DNA of 64,000 bases, taken from assembly GCF_004765785.1 (NCBI RefSeq), contig NZ_ML219770.1, positions 1-64,000 of the forward strand. Direction: 5' to 3'. The notes below the pieces were generated by a model. The model searched no databases. It worked only from the letters and a program-made list of their open reading frames with translations, and had not been told where the DNA came from. This DNA comes from Halorussus ruber (GTDB lineage Archaea; Halobacteriota; Halobacteria; Halobacteriales; Haladaptataceae). The position numbers and the translations under genes are program-made. Within the stretch, counting starts at the first letter, position 1. Each line of letters starts with the position of its first letter. Positions 42,057 through 51,279 of this stretch are shown one piece after another.

Positions 42057-43598
42057 CTACGACTGCCAGTAGGCCGGAGTCAGCAGTACCAGCACCGGCA
42101 GAATCTCCAGTCTGCCGATCCACATCAGGAACACCATGAACAACTTCGAGGAGGCCGGGAACGGGAGGTAGTTGTTCATCGGGCCGATCATGCCGAAGCC
42201 CGGACCGACGTTGCCCAGCGTCGCGGCCACCGCGCTCATCGCGTCGAGCGCGACCAAATCCATCCCCGTGCGGGCCGCGTCGAGGTAGACCAACAGCGCC
42301 GCGACGAAGAAGATGACCAGATACAGCAGGGTGAAGGCGTAGATTCCCCGGACCGCGCGCTCGTCGAGCGACCGGCCGCCGAGTCGGACCGGTCGGACCG
42401 CCTCGGGGTGGACCGTGGTGAACAGCTCGCGCTTGAGCGACTTGAGGATGACTAGCCAGCGCACGATTTTGATGGCACCGCCGGTCGAGCCAGCAGAGCC
42501 GCCGATGAACAGCGTCACGAACAGCACGTACTGGGCCGGGGCCCCCCACGTGTTGAAGTCCATGCTCGCGTACCCCGTGGTCGTCACCAGCGAGACCACC
42601 TGAAAGACCGCGTGGCGCGCCGCCTTCTCCAGATTCCCGGCGATGGGACCGACGACCGCGGACTCGGCCGTCCCGCCGAGGAACAGCAGGAGCGCGACCA
42701 GCCCGGAGAACACGCCCAGCACGCCGACGTAGAACCGGAACTCGTTGTCCTCGCCGAAGACCTCGGGTTCGCCGTTCAGCGCGTGCCAGAACAGCGCGAA
42801 GTTGGTCCCCGCCGCCACCATGAACGGGACGATGAGCCACTGGACCGCCGCGGAGAACGCCTCGATGCTCCTCGCGGCGGGGGAGAACCCGCCGGTCGCC
42901 ATCGTGGTGAACCCGTGAGCGACCGCCTGATAGAGGGTCATGTTCGGCGCGAGGCCGACGAGGTGGAGGCCGAACAGCAGGGTCATCTCGAGCGCGGTGA
43001 TGCCCAGATACGCCTTCCAGAGCGCGCGGGCCGTCTCGGCGATGCGGGGCGTGAGCTTCTGGATGCCCGGACCGGGGGCCTCGGCGTCCATCAGTTGCGC
43101 GCCGCCGACCGAGAGTTCCGGCAGGATGGCGACCGCCAGCACGACGATTCCCATGCCGCCGAGCCACTGAGTCTGCTGTCGCCACATCATCAGCGCCCGC
43201 GAGTGGTCCTCGAAGCCGATGTTCTTCATCACGGTCGCTCCGGTGGTCGTGAACCCGCTCATGGTCTCGAACAGCGCGTTGACCGGGTGGGCGACCGTCC
43301 CCTCGCCGGCGATGACGTAGGGCGCGGCCCCGACGATGGAGACCGCCAGCCACGTCAGCGCGACCATCAGGAACCCCTCGCGCGCCCCGAGGTCCGGGTC
43401 GTCGTCCAACTGTTCGAGACTCCACCCGACAGCGACCGCCAGCGCCATCGACGCGACGAAGGTAGTCACGCCCTCGCCGTAGAAGACGGCGAGCGCGAGC
43501 GGGAACACCATCGCCACGGCCAGCCACTTGACGACCGTGCCGACCAGACTGCAACTCGCTCGCCAGTCTACTCGCAGACTCAACATCGACCGAGACAT
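42057..43598 (-). CDS. trkH: TrkH potassium-uptake channel subunit (1)
   Basis: 513 residues with about ten membrane segments. The four selectivity-filter loops are visible: SGFTTTGATV, FTTMATGGFS, VTTTGYASMDF and AATLGNVGPGFG. TrkH passes K+ under control of TrkA. The trkA1 gene ends 16 bases upstream in the same direction, so trkA1-trkH1 is one transcript. K+ uptake is central for the salt-in strategy of haloarchaea. Confidence 0.95.
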   Translation of the reverse strand: MSRSMLSLRVDWRASCSLVGTVVKWLAVAMVFPLALAVFYGEGVTTFVASMALAVAVGWSLEQLDDDPDLGAREGFLMVALTWLAVSIVGAAPYVIAGEGTVAHPVNALFETMSGFTTTGATVMKNIGFEDHSRALMMWRQQTQWLGGMGIVVLAVAILPELSVGGAQLMDAEAPGPGIQKLTPRIAETARALWKAYLGITALEMTLLFGLHLVGLAPNMTLYQAVAHGFTTMATGGFSPAARSIEAFSAAVQWLIVPFMVAAGTNFALFWHALNGEPEVFGEDNEFRFYVGVLGVFSGLVALLLFLGGTAESAVVGPIAGNLEKAARHAVFQVVSLVTTTGYASMDFNTWGAPAQYVLFVTLFIGGSAGSTGGAIKIVRWLVILKSLKRELFTTVHPEAVRPVRLGGRSLDERAVRGIYAFTLLYLVIFFVAALLVYLDAARTGMDLVALDAMSAVAATLGNVGPGFGMIGPMNNYLPFPASSKLFMVFLMWIGRLEILPVLVLLTPAYWQS

Positions 43599-43614
43599 GG
43601 CGGTTAGACTCCCG

Positions 43615-44958
43615 TCATAACTCGGCTGTCACTTCTTCGAGTACGTCTCTGTCCACGAACACGACCACGTGGTCGCCCGCTTCGATTACCGTGTCACCCC
43701 GCGGGACGACGAACTCCTCGTCGCGGGTGATGGCACCGACGACGAACCCTTCCGGCAGGTCGGCGACCGCCTCTCGGATGGGTCGGCCCACGAGCGCGGA
43801 GTCGCCGTCCACCTCGACTTCGAGGACTTCGGCCTTGTCGTTCTCGATGAGCGCGACGTTCTCGGTGTGGAGTTCGCGGGTGAACCGCGTAATCTCCTCG
43901 GCGGTGACCTCGCGGGGGTTGACGCCCACGTCCACGCCGACCGTCTCGAAGAGGCTGACGTACTCGCTGGTCTCGACCACCGCGACGGTCCGGCGCGCGC
44001 CGAGTTGCTTGGCCAGCACCGACACCAGCAGGTTCTTCTCGTCGCTTTCGAGCGCGGCGACCACGGCGTCGGCCTCGTCGACGTGTTCTCTGGCGAGGAA
44101 CTCGGCGTCTGTCGCGTCGCTCTCCATGACGACCGTGTTGGGCAACTCCTCGGCCAACTCCCGAGCGCGGTCGTGGTCCCGCTCGATGAGGCGCGGGTGG
44201 AGACCGCGCTCCTCCAGCAGGCGAGCGGTGTGGTAGCCGATTTCGCTCCCGCCGATGATGACCAAGTCCTCGTTGCTGGAGGGCGTCTTCCGCGGAGCCA
44301 ACTCGCTGGCGAACTCCTGGACGCTCTCGGGGCTTCCGATGACGACCACCTTGTCGCCGGACCGGATGCGGGTGTTACCGCGGGGAATCTCGACGTCGCC
44401 GTTCCGGAGCAAGGCCGCGAACGTCAGCGAGTCGAAGCGGTCGGCCTCGCTGACGGTCTGGTCGGCGACCGGACTCTCCTCGCGCACCTCGAACTCGGCC
44501 ATCTGGACCGCGCCGCCCGCGAAGGGGTCGACGTCGCGCGCGGCGGGCAGCCCGATGACCCGCACGATGTCTTGGGCCGTGAGCAGATTCGAGCAGACCA
44601 TGAAGTCCACGCCGAAGGCCCGCTGGTCCTCGGCGTGCTGCCACGTTTCGAGGTAATCGACGTTCTTGACCCGCGCGATGGTGAACGGGTCGTCCACGGT
44701 CTTGGCGGTGCCGCAGGCGACCAGATTCGTCTCGTCCTCGTCGGTGCTAGCGATAATCATGTCGGCGTCGTCGATTCCGGCCTCTCGGAGCGTCGCAATC
44801 GAGGTCCCGTCGCCTTCGATGGCCAGCACGTCCTCGGAGTAGGTCAGGGCGTCCACTCGCTCGCCGTCCACGTCCACGACGACGACCTCGTGGCTGTCCG
44901 CGAGGCTGGAGGCGATGGAGGAGCCGACCTCACCTGCGCCGATGATGATGACACGCAT
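43615..44958 (-). CDS. trkA: TrkA potassium-uptake regulatory subunit (1)
   Basis: 447 residues, a double TrkA: N-terminal RCK/KTN (IIGAGEVGSSIASSL, residues 3-17), TrkA-C, second RCK with VIIGGSEIGYHTARLLEERG and second TrkA-C. It binds NAD(H)/ATP and gates TrkH. Paired with trkH1 downstream. It is about as long as E. coli TrkA. Confidence 0.95.
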   Translation of the reverse strand: MRVIIIGAGEVGSSIASSLADSHEVVVVDVDGERVDALTYSEDVLAIEGDGTSIATLREAGIDDADMIIASTDEDETNLVACGTAKTVDDPFTIARVKNVDYLETWQHAEDQRAFGVDFMVCSNLLTAQDIVRVIGLPAARDVDPFAGGAVQMAEFEVREESPVADQTVSEADRFDSLTFAALLRNGDVEIPRGNTRIRSGDKVVVIGSPESVQEFASELAPRKTPSSNEDLVIIGGSEIGYHTARLLEERGLHPRLIERDHDRARELAEELPNTVVMESDATDAEFLAREHVDEADAVVAALESDEKNLLVSVLAKQLGARRTVAVVETSEYVSLFETVGVDVGVNPREVTAEEITRFTRELHTENVALIENDKAEVLEVEVDGDSALVGRPIREAVADLPEGFVVGAITRDEEFVVPRGDTVIEAGDHVVVFVDRDVLEEVTAEL

Positions 44959-45378
44959 CAGTATCCTCCCTCATTCTTGGCGGCTTTTGCGAGCCACACC
45001 GTATGACTATTTCCTTTCGTGCCCGAGTTCGAGAGACCGCATGCTCGCTCCACGCCCCCGAGGAGGACACGGAACGCCGCGACTCGGTGGAGACCGTCAT
45101 CGGGGTCGGTCGCGGCGACTGCTCGCCGACCGTAATCGCGGCCGGGTCGCCTCGGTTGCCGGGGTGAAGAAATAGGCATTTAGGAAATAATATCCTATAT
45201 TAAAGCAATATATGTATTTCTTTTCGTGATCCTCGACCCGCGGTCGGCAATCGGCGCTTCGGCGGACGAGATAATCGGCGCTTCGCAGCGCCGAGGCGGC
45301 TATCGGCCGCCTCGGCCCGTCCGCTCGGCCAGAACAGGGGCGCGTTCGGATTTCGGTTGCGACCGGCACGTCCCGCGC
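44959..45378. other. Intergenic region between trkA1 and a Tat-exported protein
   Basis: Holds one possible small reading frame (45003-45167) and an AT-rich stretch at 45170-45225. A purine/pyrimidine-mixed cggcgcttcgg repeat (cggcgcttcg occurs at about 45250 and 45280) is present. Nothing else is supported. Confidence 0.4.
45003..45167 (+). CDS. Possible 54-aa protein
   Basis: MTISFRARVRETACSLHAPE then EDTERRDSVETVIGVGRGDC, with GC-rich third positions. It may be a gene fragment or chance. No SD or clear TATA. Low confidence. Confidence 0.2.
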   Translation: MTISFRARVRETACSLHAPEEDTERRDSVETVIGVGRGDCSPTVIAAGSPRLPG

Positions 45379-46200
45379 TTACTCGGTCCTCACCGCGTTC
45401 GACACTCGCTTGGCGACCGAAGTCGGGAACCTGCTCGTACTCCCGTTCACGACCAGATTGTCGTAGAACACGTCGAGGACGGCCGGATTGACGGCGTCGC
45501 CGTGGCCGACGCCGACCCGGACGAGGCGGGCCTCGCCGCCGAAGCGCTCGACGACGCTGTCGAAGGTCTGGCCGTCGTAGCCCTCCTCGACGGCGGTGTA
45601 CTCGAACCACCCGCTCGTGTCCTCGGTGTCGCCGCGCATCCGAGCCAGCACGTCGAACGTCGCCCACTGGCCGCTCGGACCGCCCGCGTCGGAGGTCAGG
45701 TACATTCCGTGTCGGCCGTCGTCGTTCTCGACCACGACGAACGTCTGGTCGGGCGCGATGGCCGTGTCGTCCGGCCCCGCGTAGTAGTCGTAGGTCAGTT
45801 CGGTGAGTCCGCCCAGCGTCGTCTCGGTCTCCGGCGCGGCGATTGCGGCCGCGTAATCGACCGTCGAATTCCCGTTCGAGGTGACGTGAATCGGGCCGGG
45901 ATGGCCCTCGTCGCGCATCTCCTCGGGCGCGGCCGCGACCGTCGCGGTGTACGCGCCGTCGTCGTTGAGGTCGAACAGGGTGACGCCCGGCGGAAGCGAC
46001 GTGTCCACTTGCTGGGCCGCCGCCCCGCGCGTCCCGTCTGCTTGGCTCTCGTCCGCGCCGCGATTCCAAGGTGTCGCGCCGCTTTCGGTCGCCGCGCCGC
46101 CTCCAGTTGCCGCGCCACTCCCCGCCGCCGCGGTGGTTCCGACCGCTCCCGCGACCAGCGCGCCGACCCCTTTCAAGACCGCCCGTCGCTCCCGGTTCAT
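45379..46200 (-). CDS. Tat-exported protein with spondin-like domain, unknown function
   Basis: 273 residues from the ATG at 46200. Tat signal (NRERRAVLKGVGALVAGAVG), then a Gly/Ala-rich linker and a beta domain with FDLNDDGAYTATVAAAP and YYAGPDDTAIAPDQTF; the remainder resembles haloarchaeal spondin-domain proteins. A TATA box at 46224-46230 is 27 bases before this ATG; a start four codons upstream is too close to it. Extracellular role unknown. Confidence 0.7.
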   Translation of the reverse strand: MNRERRAVLKGVGALVAGAVGTTAAAGSGAATGGGAATESGATPWNRGADESQADGTRGAAAQQVDTSLPPGVTLFDLNDDGAYTATVAAAPEEMRDEGHPGPIHVTSNGNSTVDYAAAIAAPETETTLGGLTELTYDYYAGPDDTAIAPDQTFVVVENDDGRHGMYLTSDAGGPSGQWATFDVLARMRGDTEDTSGWFEYTAVEEGYDGQTFDSVVERFGGEARLVRVGVGHGDAVNPAVLDVFYDNLVVNGSTSRFPTSVAKRVSNAVRTE

Positions 46201-46223
46201 AGCTTCTGACACGACTTCCGCGC

Positions 46224-46230
46224 GTTTATG
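46224..46230 (-). promoter_or_regulatory. TATA-like box for the Tat-protein gene at 46200
   Basis: cataaac on the minus strand, centred 27 bases from the ATG at 46200, which is why that start is preferred. Confidence 0.5.
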
Positions 46231-46269
46231 CTTACGGCCCGATTCCGCCTCGATTCACTCGTCACGGAA

Positions 46270-46965
46270 TCAGTCGTCGTCGATGTGAAGCGTCACTTTC
46301 AGCGGGCCGTCGGTGCTGTCGAACGCGATCGCTCCCGAGTACCGGTAGTCGTCCACCGGGTCCTCGTTACCCTCGATAGTGCCGCCGACTTTCCCGCGGA
46401 CGACGTTGTCCTCGATGGTGTCCACGCCGAGCGTCCCGGCCTCCGGACCCTTCTCGACGCGCCCGGAGACTCGGAACTTGTAGGCGACTCGCTCGCCCTT
46501 GGCCTCGATGCGGATGCGGTTCGGGAGGTCCTCGTCTTTCTCGTCGTCGTCGCTCGTCGTGTCTCGGACGAGGTCGCCGTTGACGAACACCTTGCCCTTC
46601 CCGTCGAGTTTCAGCTCGTCTACCTCGCCGGAGTACAGGAAGCTGTCACACCGCTCTTCGGAGACAGCGCCCTCCGCGAAGTCGTCGCCGACCGCGTCGT
46701 ACTCGTCGCTCTCGTAGGTCCCGCCGCGCCACAGCGAGTCGGAGACGCGAACGAAGTAGCTGAACGTCTCGTCTCCGGCGGCGCAGAACGTGATTTCGTT
46801 TCCGGATTCGGCGCTCGCGGCCCCGCTGAGTCCTGCTCCGGCGAGTCCGGCGGCCGCGGTCCCCTTCAGCACCGAGCGTCGGTCGAGTCGCCCGTCGGTC
46901 GATTCTGCTCCGTCGCCCGAGTTCGTCTCCTCGGGCGATTCTCCGTCTCTGCGTGAGTCAGTCAT
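46270..46965 (-). CDS. Tat-exported protein, unknown function
   Basis: 231 residues from the ATG at 46965. Twin arginine in DRRSVLKGTAAAGLAGAG (about 27-44), then AGLSGAASA cleavage region and a small beta-rich domain (FSYFVRVSDSLWRGGTYES, KVFVNGDLV). It resembles a family of small haloarchaeal exported proteins. No anchor. Neighbours are the trk genes and another Tat protein. Confidence 0.75.
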   Translation of the reverse strand: MTDSRRDGESPEETNSGDGAESTDGRLDRRSVLKGTAAAGLAGAGLSGAASAESGNEITFCAAGDETFSYFVRVSDSLWRGGTYESDEYDAVGDDFAEGAVSEERCDSFLYSGEVDELKLDGKGKVFVNGDLVRDTTSDDDEKDEDLPNRIRIEAKGERVAYKFRVSGRVEKGPEAGTLGVDTIEDNVVRGKVGGTIEGNEDPVDDYRYSGAIAFDSTDGPLKVTLHIDDD

Positions 46966-47178
46966 TTTCCCACCCCGACTCCGGCTAACGCTCGCAGACG
47001 CTTTCAACCCGGTCGCTCCTCAAGCCAGATTTGGTCGCGTTGGGTCGGATTAACCCAGATTCAATCGAGAAACGGCGCGTTTCCCGAATCAACGCCGGAT
47101 GGAATCGTCCCACCGGAGAAAGCGGTAAGGCTCATACGGCTCTCGCTCGTCTGTGGACAGACGGGAGGAACATCGGAC

Positions 47179-48516
47179 ATGCGGATTCTCATCGTCGGCG
47201 CTGGCGAAGTGGGTTCGAACATCGCGTCTAACCTCGCGGGAACTCACGAAGTGACAATGATCGACCGCGACCCCGAGCGCATCGAGGAGCTAACCTACTC
47301 GTTAGACGTGCTGGCGAAGGAGGGGGACGGGACCTCGCTCCGGACGCTGGAGGAGGCCGGGCTCGAACAGACGGACCTGCTCATCGCCAGCACGGACGTA
47401 GACGAGAGCAACCTCGCAATCTGCGGGACGGCCAAGACCGTCTCGGACCCGTTTACCATCGCCCGGGTGAAGAACGCCGACCTCCTCCGGACGTGGGAGC
47501 GGTCGCGGAGAGCGTTCAGCGTCGATTTCATGGTCTGCTCGACGCTGCTCACGGCGAACGAGGCGGTTCAAGTCGTCGGCCTCCCGCTCTCGACCGACGT
47601 CGACCGGTTCGCAAACGGACTCGTCCAGATGGCCGAGTTCGAACTCGTCGAGGACAGCCCGCTCGTCGGACAGACGGTCGGCGAGGCCGACCGCGTCGAA
47701 TCGCTCACGTTCGCGTCGATTCTCCGGGACGGGGAGGTCCTCATTCCGCGCGGCGAGACGACGTTCACTTCCGACGACAAGGTCGTCGTCATCGGCAGTC
47801 CGGAGGGCGTCCGACAGTTCTCGCTACGGGTGATTCCGGACGAGACGCCGAGCGAGACCGAAAACGTGTTCGTCGTCGGGGCGAGCGAAATCGGGGTCCA
47901 CGTGGCCCGTCAGCTACAGGACCGGGGCGTCGACGTCCGTCTCATCGAACAGGACAGCGAGCGAGCGGACGAAGTGGCGGAAATGCTGTCCGAGACCATC
48001 GTGCTGAACAACGACGCGACAGACACCGAGTTCCTCGAACAGGAGAACTTCGGGAAGGCCGACGCGGTAATCACGACGCTCGACAACGACCAGAAGAACC
48101 TGCTCGTCGCGCTCCTCGCCAAGCGGTTGGGCGTGAAGCGGGCGATTTCGGTGATGGAGTCCGAGGAGTACCGGGACCTGTTCAACGAGGTGGGCGTCGA
48201 CGTCACAATCAACCCCCAAATCGTGACCGGGGAGGAAATCGCCCGGTTCACCCGCGAGCAGATAGCCGAGAAGCTCTCGTTCATCGAGGACTCCCGGGCG
48301 GAGGTCTTCGAAATCGAAATCGACCCCGAGAGCGTGTTGGCGGGGCGACCGGTCGAGGAGTCGATTGCGGACCTCCCGGCCAGCGTCGTCATCGGTGCAA
48401 TCGCCCGCGACGACCGGATGATAACGCCGCGCGGCGACACGGTCATCGAGGCTGGCGACCACGTCATCCTGTTCACCGACGACGAGGTCTCGGAGGAAGT
48501 CCTCTCGAAGGTGTAG
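47179..48516 (+). CDS. trkA: TrkA potassium-uptake regulatory subunit (2)
   Basis: 445 residues, the same double-RCK/TrkA-C layout as trkA1, with IVGAGEVGSNIASNLAGTHE at the start and VVGASEIGVHVARQLQDRGV for the second RCK. It aligns with trkA1 across its whole length (LTYSLDVLAKEGDGTS versus LTYSEDVLAIEGDGTS). It converges on trkH2, four bases apart, rather than preceding it as in the first set. Confidence 0.95.
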   Translation: MRILIVGAGEVGSNIASNLAGTHEVTMIDRDPERIEELTYSLDVLAKEGDGTSLRTLEEAGLEQTDLLIASTDVDESNLAICGTAKTVSDPFTIARVKNADLLRTWERSRRAFSVDFMVCSTLLTANEAVQVVGLPLSTDVDRFANGLVQMAEFELVEDSPLVGQTVGEADRVESLTFASILRDGEVLIPRGETTFTSDDKVVVIGSPEGVRQFSLRVIPDETPSETENVFVVGASEIGVHVARQLQDRGVDVRLIEQDSERADEVAEMLSETIVLNNDATDTEFLEQENFGKADAVITTLDNDQKNLLVALLAKRLGVKRAISVMESEEYRDLFNEVGVDVTINPQIVTGEEIARFTREQIAEKLSFIEDSRAEVFEIEIDPESVLAGRPVEESIADLPASVVIGAIARDDRMITPRGDTVIEAGDHVILFTDDEVSEEVLSKV

Positions 48517-48520
48517 GGTT

Positions 48521-50101
48521 TCAGCGCCGCCAGTAGGACGGCGAGAGGACTACGAGTACCGAGAGAATCTCCAATCGGCCGATCCACATCAGGAACACCA
48601 TGTAGAGCTTCGTGGCCGACGAGAATCGCTCGAAGTTGTTCATCGGGCCGACGATGCCGACTCCCGGCCCGACGTTCCCGAGGGTCGCAATAGACGCGCT
48701 CACGGCTTCGATGGCCGAGAGTTCCAGACCCACTCGGAGGCCGTCGAGGTAGATGAGTACCGACGAGACGGCGAAGATGCAGATGAATATCATCACGAAC
48801 ACGAAGACGCTACTGACCGCGTCGTCGTCGGCCACGTCGTCGGACACCCGGATGGGCCGAACTGCCTCGGGATGGACCGACTTGAACACTTCCCGCGACA
48901 TCGCCTTCCTGATGAGATACCAGCGAATTATCTTGACCGACCCGGCCGCCGAGCCAGCGGACCCGCCGAAGAACATCGCAAAGAGGAGCGCGAGTTGCGC
49001 CGATTGGTCCCACGTGTTGAAGTCCATGCTCGCGTACCCGGTGGTCGTGACGATGGCGACGGTCTGGAACACCGCCTGTCGGAGCGCGTTTTCGATGTCG
49101 CCCGAGAGCGGAGCGATGTTCGTCGGCACTTCCGCGAGGCCGACGCCGTAGAACAGCAGGAGCGTGAAGAGGCCGCTGACCGCGCCCATCACGAGGAGGT
49201 ACGACCGGAACTCCGCGTTCCGCGTCAGGCGGCGCGGTTCGCCCTTCGAGACGTACCAGAAGAGCGCGAAGTTCGTCCCGGCGACGACCATGAAGAGGAT
49301 GACCGCCCACTGGATAATCGGCGAGAACGCCTCGACGCTTCGGGCCTCTGGCGAGAATCCGCCGGTCGGGAGGGTGGTCAGCGCGTGAGCGACCGCGTTG
49401 TAGAAGTCCATGTTCGGCGCGACGCCCGCCAGATGAAGCCCGTAGTACACCACCACCGCGCCGAGCGTGAACGCGGCGTAAATTCCCCACAGCGCGCGGG
49501 CCGTGTCCTGAATGCGGGGCGTGAGCTTGTCGATGGAGAGGCCGGGGGACTCCTCTCGGATGACCTGCGCGCCGCCGACCGAAAGCTCCGGCAGGATGGC
49601 GACCATCAGGACCAGTATCCCCATGCCGCCGAGCCACTGGGTCAACTGCCGCCACATGAGTATCGACCGCGAGTGGCGAGCGAACGAGATTTCCCCGAGG
49701 ACGGTCGACCCCGTGGTCGTGAACCCGCTCATGCTCTCGAACAGCGCGTTGACCGGGTGGGCGACCGTCCCTTGGCCCGCAATCAGGTACGGAATCATCC
49801 CGACGAGCGGGACGACGAACCACGTCATGCTCACGAAGAGAAACGCCTCACGATGGCCCAAGTCCGGGTCGGACTGGAGTCGTTCGAGTGTCACTCCCAG
49901 CCCTATCATCACGCCGGACGTTATCAGAAAGGGGAGGGTGCTTTCGCCGTAGTAGAGCGCGACGAAGATGGGCAGCAGCGGCGTCACTGCCAAGTATTTC
50001 AGGGTCCGCCCGAGGAGCGCCAGACTTGCCGTATATCCGATAATATCGTTGAGAGTTGATTCGTGGCCTCCTCGCAATGTCTCTAGAAGATCGAAACTCA
50101 T
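48521..50101 (-). CDS. trkH: TrkH potassium-uptake channel subunit (2)
   Basis: 526 residues, with the four filter loops SGFTTTGSTV, LTTLPTGGFS, VTTTGYASMDF and IATLGNVGPGVG. It is a paralogue of trkH1 with a different N-terminal 45 residues. Its gene has its own upstream region (50102-50279) and overlaps the end of trkA2 only by proximity. Probably a second K+ transporter with other affinity or salt range. Confidence 0.95.
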   Translation of the reverse strand: MSFDLLETLRGGHESTLNDIIGYTASLALLGRTLKYLAVTPLLPIFVALYYGESTLPFLITSGVMIGLGVTLERLQSDPDLGHREAFLFVSMTWFVVPLVGMIPYLIAGQGTVAHPVNALFESMSGFTTTGSTVLGEISFARHSRSILMWRQLTQWLGGMGILVLMVAILPELSVGGAQVIREESPGLSIDKLTPRIQDTARALWGIYAAFTLGAVVVYYGLHLAGVAPNMDFYNAVAHALTTLPTGGFSPEARSVEAFSPIIQWAVILFMVVAGTNFALFWYVSKGEPRRLTRNAEFRSYLLVMGAVSGLFTLLLFYGVGLAEVPTNIAPLSGDIENALRQAVFQTVAIVTTTGYASMDFNTWDQSAQLALLFAMFFGGSAGSAAGSVKIIRWYLIRKAMSREVFKSVHPEAVRPIRVSDDVADDDAVSSVFVFVMIFICIFAVSSVLIYLDGLRVGLELSAIEAVSASIATLGNVGPGVGIVGPMNNFERFSSATKLYMVFLMWIGRLEILSVLVVLSPSYWRR

Positions 50102-50279
50102 CGAAGTTATACCTCTATTGGCTCGCTAATAAGGAGTGTGGCTCTCGGACGCGGCAGGCGTCTGCAACGTCGGTACGGTCGCTAATTTGGGGCAACGTAT
50201 CTAAAGTCGAGTAGGCTCGAAGCCCTCTAAAAACCCCACCATCGTCGTCGGCGTGCATCGGGTCTCGGGACCGAGGTCC

Positions 50280-51089
50280 CTACCCGCCGAACGAGAGCGG
50301 CTCGGCGGCCTCCCACCGCGGCGCGAACGTCTCGCGGACGCCCGCCGCGAACTCGGGGTCTTTCATGTCTATCATGGCGAACGCCTCGTCGGGGTTCAGC
50401 GGGTTCGCCACCTCGATGCAGACCTCCACGTCGTCGATGAGGTTGAACGTCCCGCGCAGACCCTCGGCGGTCCGGACCGCGAACTCGGGGTGGTCGGCGA
50501 ACGTCTCGGCGTAGCGCTCGCCCACGCTCGGCGGGAGGGTGTCCACGACCTCCGGCGACAGCAACAGCGAGACCTCGACGCCGCGGTCCAAGGCGGCTTC
50601 GAGGTGTTCGGCCACCAAATCGCCCACGTCGCCGATGTCGAACTGGGCGGTCGAACCGCCAGCGACCATCACGATTTGGTCGTCGGCCGCGTCGAGGCGC
50701 TCGACCAGCAGGTCCGTCGAGTCCTCGGGACCCACCGCGGCGGTCCAGAAGCCCTCCTCGACGGGGTCGCCCGCGTCGAGTTCGTCGGTGAGGTCCTCCA
50801 CGATGGCCTCGTACTGGTCGGCCTGCTCCTCTAACTCCTCGAGTTTGTCGTCGAGCAGGCGATTCAGCGCCGTCTCGGGTTCGACCGCGACGTACTTCTT
50901 GGGGCGACTCGCGCTCTGGGAGCGCGCGAGGTTGTGGGTCTCCAGACTGCTCAGCACGTCGTAGATGCGACCCATCGGCACGTCGCTCGCGCGCGACAAC
51001 TCCTTGGCCGTTGTCGGCCCGGCGTCCAACAGCGACCGGTAGGCTCGCGCCTCGTACTCGGAGAGGCCGAGGTCTCGTAAACTCGCCAT
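50280..51089 (-). CDS. TrmB-family transcription regulator
   Basis: 269 residues. N-terminal winged HTH (LGLSEYEARAYRSLLDAGPT, VPMGRIYDVLSSLETHNLAR) and a coiled coil, then a C-terminal domain with VERLDAADDQIVMVAGGSTA that is typical of TrmB regulators with a phospholipase-D-like sensor fold. In archaea they respond to sugars, redox or metals. ATG at 51089 starts the HTH correctly; the open frame upstream is not conserved-looking. Monocistronic. Confidence 0.85.
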   Translation of the reverse strand: MASLRDLGLSEYEARAYRSLLDAGPTTAKELSRASDVPMGRIYDVLSSLETHNLARSQSASRPKKYVAVEPETALNRLLDDKLEELEEQADQYEAIVEDLTDELDAGDPVEEGFWTAAVGPEDSTDLLVERLDAADDQIVMVAGGSTAQFDIGDVGDLVAEHLEAALDRGVEVSLLLSPEVVDTLPPSVGERYAETFADHPEFAVRTAEGLRGTFNLIDDVEVCIEVANPLNPDEAFAMIDMKDPEFAAGVRETFAPRWEAAEPLSFGG

Positions 51090-51279
51090 ATTGGAGCCAG
51101 ACGCTCCCTCCTCATAAACTCTCTCCTCGTTTGTTGTTGAAACTGTAGTAGTTCGGTGAGGGCGGGTAGTCGAGCGGACAGAGTTTGAAAAGAGAGAAAT
51201 AAATATATTCATCAAAGAAACAAATATAAATATTAGAGAATTGTAAGGCGAATCCTACTCCGAGACCAAATCGCTTGGG

